Shown piece by piece: positions 60,230 through 64,000 of a stretch of DNA of 64,000 nt (position 1 is the stretch's first letter; each line of letters begins with the position of its first letter). Source of the DNA: Prosopocoilus inquinatus (Eukaryota > Arthropoda > Insecta > Coleoptera > Lucanidae); NCBI GenBank assembly GCA_036172665.1, contig CM069870.1, positions 21,240,001-21,304,000 on the forward strand, in the 5' to 3' direction. Position numbers and translations under genes: made by a program. The notes below the pieces were generated by a model. The model was not told the origin of the DNA and did no database searches. It worked only from the letters and a program-made list of their open reading frames with translations.

Positions 60230-60734
60230 AATCTAGCTAACCGACACGACGACTAGCGAAAATATTTGAACTACACAATAGTGACGCAGAAAGCGATGAA
60301 TTCTTATATTGCTATGAATTATATGGTTTTTGTCCAGTAATTTGTATTCTCAATAATACACAATTAATTTTTAAGAATATTATACAAAAATATAATATGA
60401 TAAATAGCTAAAGCAGCGACATCTTACGATCGCTTTCTCTTGGCTAAAAGAGAAAAACTATTTTAATCGAATAATATTTCCTGCAACAGCTTTGTCTTCT
60501 ATCATTGTCTCAAAGAAAAAAAGAAATTAAGTATCTTTTAGCAACTAATTGTTTTCAATGGAAGTAAAAAAAGGGCGCTATCTCTTCGTAATATGTACAA
60601 AATTAAAAGAATATCATAAAACAGATCTTATTTAATAGTCGATTAAAAAAAAATCCTAGTTAATAATTGGTTTATAATCTAATCTACGTAGAACGTCTAA
60701 TGTACAAAAGGTACATTCTTTCCAAGGAGCGGGA

Positions 60735-60825
60735 CTTTTTTAAAACTCTGCGCGACGTGGGACAAAATGTTAAAAATCGGGACTGTCCCGCCAAAATCGG
60801 GACGTATAGTCACCTTAGTATAAAC
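60735..60825 (-). mobile_element. Possible DNA transposon end with CGGGAC repeats
   Basis: The minus strand reads CTAAGGTGACTATACGTCCC, then GATTTTGGCGGGACAGTCCC, a GGTGACCATACGTCCCG-like terminus I associate with widespread nonautonomous DNA transposons. The 78-codon frame at 60667-60903 is probably a by-product. Confidence 0.35.
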
Positions 60826-61377
60826 ACACTTGTTTCCACCGAAACCAAACATGTGACTCTACAAGAGGAAAACAAGATACACAATGATATTATCGTGTTG
60901 TAGTATTTGCTATCAGTTTGAATCATTGGAAAAGCGATAGAAAGTATTAGAAATTACCAAAATTGATAACAATCAATAGATAACACCGAAATGCTACTTT
61001 TGAATTAAATTTTGAGTACGTCGTATTTATTTACAACCCTTGGTCCAAAAATGTTCACGCAGCAAAATTAATTTGTTTTTTCAATTTTCTTCGTTATTTT
61101 AGAATAAATGAGCTTATGACATACCGTATTGTATTTATAAACCAATTATGTACCTGCTAAATGACACTAAACTAACCTAAGTTGCTATTTAAAAAAATTC
61201 AAGACGCTGCGTCTAACAAACACCAGTCGCACAAAACAAATGAAACTCGTATCAAAATGTGGGTATTTTTGTATAATTTAACTCCACCAAAAGTCAAATG
61301 TAATTGTCAAACCGTTTCTACATAATCTCTTTTGGTGCAATCCTTTTTACGCACCCTGTATGTGTTATATTTTATGT

Positions 61378-61640
61378 ACAGGGTGTCCGAAACCTCTGGA
61401 AAAGTCTAAAAATGCCATGTCATCAAGAAAATATCTGAACAAAAATTGTGTAGGTTTTTATTCCGCATAATTCAAATTATTTTCAAATATACAGGTTGTT
61501 CATTTAATAACTTACAAACCTAACTTACTATTTTTTAAACGGAACACTATATATTTTATTGCAGTTTCGGTTAGCCCTTGAAGAGACGATAAAAATGATA
61601 TAACATGTAAGTAGTTTAAGTTCTGTCAGAAAAACATAGA
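61378..61640. other. Transposon-like TACAGGGTGTCC end and unassigned sequence
   Basis: CACCCTGTA at about 61354 and TACAGGGTGTCCG at 61377 face each other across 20 bp; both look like TA-flanked transposon ends, but the partners are not resolved. Confidence 0.35.
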
Positions 61641-61918
61641 CAGTTTTACTACAAAACAAAGAAGTCCACTCTCTTGACACCAGAAATGCTTCAGATTTAA
61701 GAACCACTCAACTTAGACTTACAAAATCTTTAAATGCTGTTAAATATTATGGAATCAAATTCTACATAGCACTTCCACAGCATATCACAAAACTTGATAA
61801 CAAGAAATTCAATGATGTTATAAAACAAACTCTAATTCTAAACGCCTACTATTCTTGGATCGAATACTTAGGTAAAATTGCCCTTGATATACCGGCATTT
61901 TCAAATCTGAATCAATAG
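61640..61918 (+). pseudogene. LINE ORF2 C-terminal remnant
   Basis: An open frame without a start, ending at TAG 61916-61918, reads HSLDTRNASDLRTTQLRLTK, SLNAVKYYGIKFYIALPQHI and NAYYSWIEYL. H..TRN, the R-LTKS..A..Y.G.K.Y..LP..I pattern and AYYS..EYL are the conserved end of the reverse-transcriptase protein of insect Jockey/CR1-group non-LTR retrotransposons (RNA-directed DNA polymerase). The catalytic domain is missing, as in a 5'-truncated copy; the frame is uninterrupted over its length. A stop lies just upstream (61637-61639). Confidence 0.75.
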
Positions 61919-62748
61919 ATTGGATTCGTAGTGCGGCGTTATGAGATTTGATAATGCTTAAACTGAGATTTAATAATGCTTAAACTGTGCTTGAGAAATA
62001 GTACCTATCACTTCATATTCTGCTTTTTTGTCACATGTACTGTGGCTTGCAAAAAAATCGCGTTTTTCGTTGTATTAACTTGGTCTTGAGATTTAATTGG
62101 TCAGTGTCAAACAATTAAAATTCAGACTTGCAGGAAACGAGTAAGTTAGAAGATGAATAGTGATTCTCAATAGTCGCGAATGATTATAGCTTACATATCC
62201 TGAAGAATGATTATAGCTTAAATAAAAACACAAATAATATGTGGGAAGAAGAAAAATTTGCAAATAGAAAAGATGGTTGGAGATAGATGTCAAAATATAT
62301 CGATTCACGATTCGAATAATGCCCTTCTGAATTAAGAGAAAATCCAATATAAACCGCAAGGGACTCCATATTTATATATATAAAGCAGAACATAAGCAAT
62401 CGACAATTCTATTTCGATTAAAATACATTTATGGGCCGTTTAATATATAGAATGGCGTAATATTTATTGAACAAATCATACTGCCTGATTCATACCAGGT
62501 AAAATAGTAATCATTTCAATCTCAGTTCCTAACCTGTACGTTTGGAAACATGACAAAATTCTCAAAATACCCATTCACAAAGCAAAAAATAGGTAAAAAC
62601 TCGGCTACTTGATTTTGAAGGTGTACGCGATTTTATTGCAAGCAAGTGTACATTCTTTAAATAATTAACTAATCTTATATTTAATTTTGACTCGAGCTCC
62701 TGTTGTGTACGTGATGCTTATAATAAAAAAATTGATTTGATTTGATCT
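61919..62748 (+). mobile_element. LINE 3' untranslated region with TTGAT tail
   Basis: Follows the ORF2 remnant in the same orientation and ends in ATTGATTTGATTTGATCTGA (62731-62750), a short tandem tail typical of several non-LTR clades. The extent of the 3' region is inferred from this tail; another insertion could be included. The minus frames at 62093-62399 are not supported. Confidence 0.5.
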
Positions 62749-62749
62749 G

Positions 62750-64000
62750 AATGTTCAAAATAAAATTAATGCCATACCTGATATGGGTGGAAAGCAGGTT
62801 AAGGATAAATTAAATCATATTTTAAAGAAAAATACAGTTTCAAACCCTCCATAAAATATCTACTTTTCTTTCAGAGAAAAAGGAAGATGCTATCGATATT
62901 GAAAATTATTATCAAGATTTAAATATAATGCATCCATGCAGGTTACATGTGATGTTGAACGGTTTTTTCAGCTTATAAAAGCTGTTAACTTAAAATATTT
63001 GGTATGCTCTAGCAATACATCGCATTGATTTGACTGGAAATAAATTTTTATATACAGGGAGATTCAGCCAACCCATTCATTAAAAGTTTACGGGCTTCCT
63101 CTTTGAATTTCTATTGCATATTTTGCGGCTATGAATTAGTGATAATGATCTATTAAAATATAAATATTTCCAACTTTCGGGCACTTCCCCTTGTATCGGA
63201 AGTTGCTGTCAACTTTCTTATTTTAAATGGAATACTCCATTTTTATTGCATTTCTGAAATCTTCATGAAATTCTAAAAATATTTTGTGTAACATGTGATA
63301 CAAGAAAAATTAGCCGTTTTAGAGATATTTCCATTTTTAAAAAAAAGTTAAAAGTTGCAGTATCTTGTTTATGATGCTGCCATCTTTGTGTAACAAAAGC
63401 CATAATTTAAATTTTTGACCTGTAGTAGGCCATGCTCATAAGCTTTCAGGTCATACCTAATTTTACACAAAATTGTTTACGGGCGGGTTGAAAAGTAACT
63501 TCTATTTGAACTGATTTCAACTGGTGAAATGTCATGTTTTTTAAATAGAACACCCAGTATTTTTTTATAAGAATCAGAATTAAATGTTATTTCGACCTGT
63601 ATTAGCATTCCCTATATCCATCTGTTACCTTTCTCTTTCTATTCATGATTTTCTCTCTGACACATCATTTTTTTCACTTTTCAGTATTATTCCTGAATTG
63701 TGTGCTATGAAAATTTAACAAACTGAGGTTTTGAAATTCACTTCCGACTGTAATTTCAATTTTATTAAAAAAAAAACGAAAAATAATATTTAAATACATA
63801 ACTATTATCTGAAATTTTTATTTACATATGCCGCATATATTAGAATTCTTGGTATGACTATTTACACATTTACAAGGAGCAATTTACACTTAGAATACAA
63901 AATTTTATGAAAACTAATAAATAAATCAGAAATATTAAAAATAATACACAAATTATTGGTTATAATAAGTTGTCCTCAGCTATTATTTATTAGTAATAAC
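62750..64000. other. No gene recognised
   Basis: AT-rich. TATACAGGGAGATTCAGCC at 63052 and GAACACCCAGTA at about 63548 look like TA-flanked transposon ends pointing toward each other, but they do not match well. Confidence 0.35.

Overview
This is AT-rich eukaryotic DNA with no intact gene. The longest open frames are about 60-130 codons, almost none show family features, and no tRNA or rRNA gene or confident exon was found. The repeats point to an insect, possibly a beetle: many TA-, TWA- and 8/9-bp-TSD DNA transposon remnants, a tRNA-derived SINE, a LINE 3' end, and fragments of the double-jelly-roll (DJR) protein carried by Polinton/virus-like elements in arthropod genomes. The host species is inference. 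The window is best read as intergenic or intronic sequence full of nested mobile elements.

Layout. 0-4.3 kb: rearranged, inverted DJR-protein remnants with shared flanks. 4.6-6.0 kb: five diverged repeats of about 300 bp, each with a hairpin (TATAGGCAA...TTGCCTA); four have a CACGTG box, and a hAT-type MITE sits in the fourth. 10.0-15.1 kb: a palindromic MITE, then a mariner-like element (12851-15061) invaded by a TA-flanked element, which was itself invaded by a PIF/Harbinger MITE. 16.6-19.9 kb: two Foldback/Mutator-like elements, one in an element whose empty copy lies nearby. 21.9-23.8 kb and 45.4-48.0 kb: T-rich strand-asymmetric arrays sharing GATCGTCTTTTGTTT and TGACCTTGA. 25.0-25.6 kb: four CTCF-like motifs. 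27.1-28.0 kb: 335-bp tandem repeats. 34.1-35.3 kb and 51.4-52.8 kb: two copies of a dispersed repeat.

38.6 kb holds a perfect 74-bp inverted repeat with a 12-nt loop. 39.6-40.0 kb and 48.7-49.2 kb are paralogous and carry a 24-25-bp minisatellite. 41.4-42.7 kb, 53.1 kb and 59.6-59.9 kb carry a palindromic MITE family, with TWA duplications where resolvable. 48.0 and 59.9 kb carry a foldback hAT MITE. 53.4-58.0 kb is a 4.5-kb inverted repeat with nearly identical 1.75-1.8-kb arms. 58.3 kb is the SINE; 61.6-62.7 kb is a LINE end.

No pathway can be described. The value lies in datable nested insertions, several long inverted repeats able to fold into double-stranded RNA if transcribed, and the conserved-hairpin array at 4.6-6.0 kb. 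All calls come from reading by eye; boundaries of diverged repeats are approximate.
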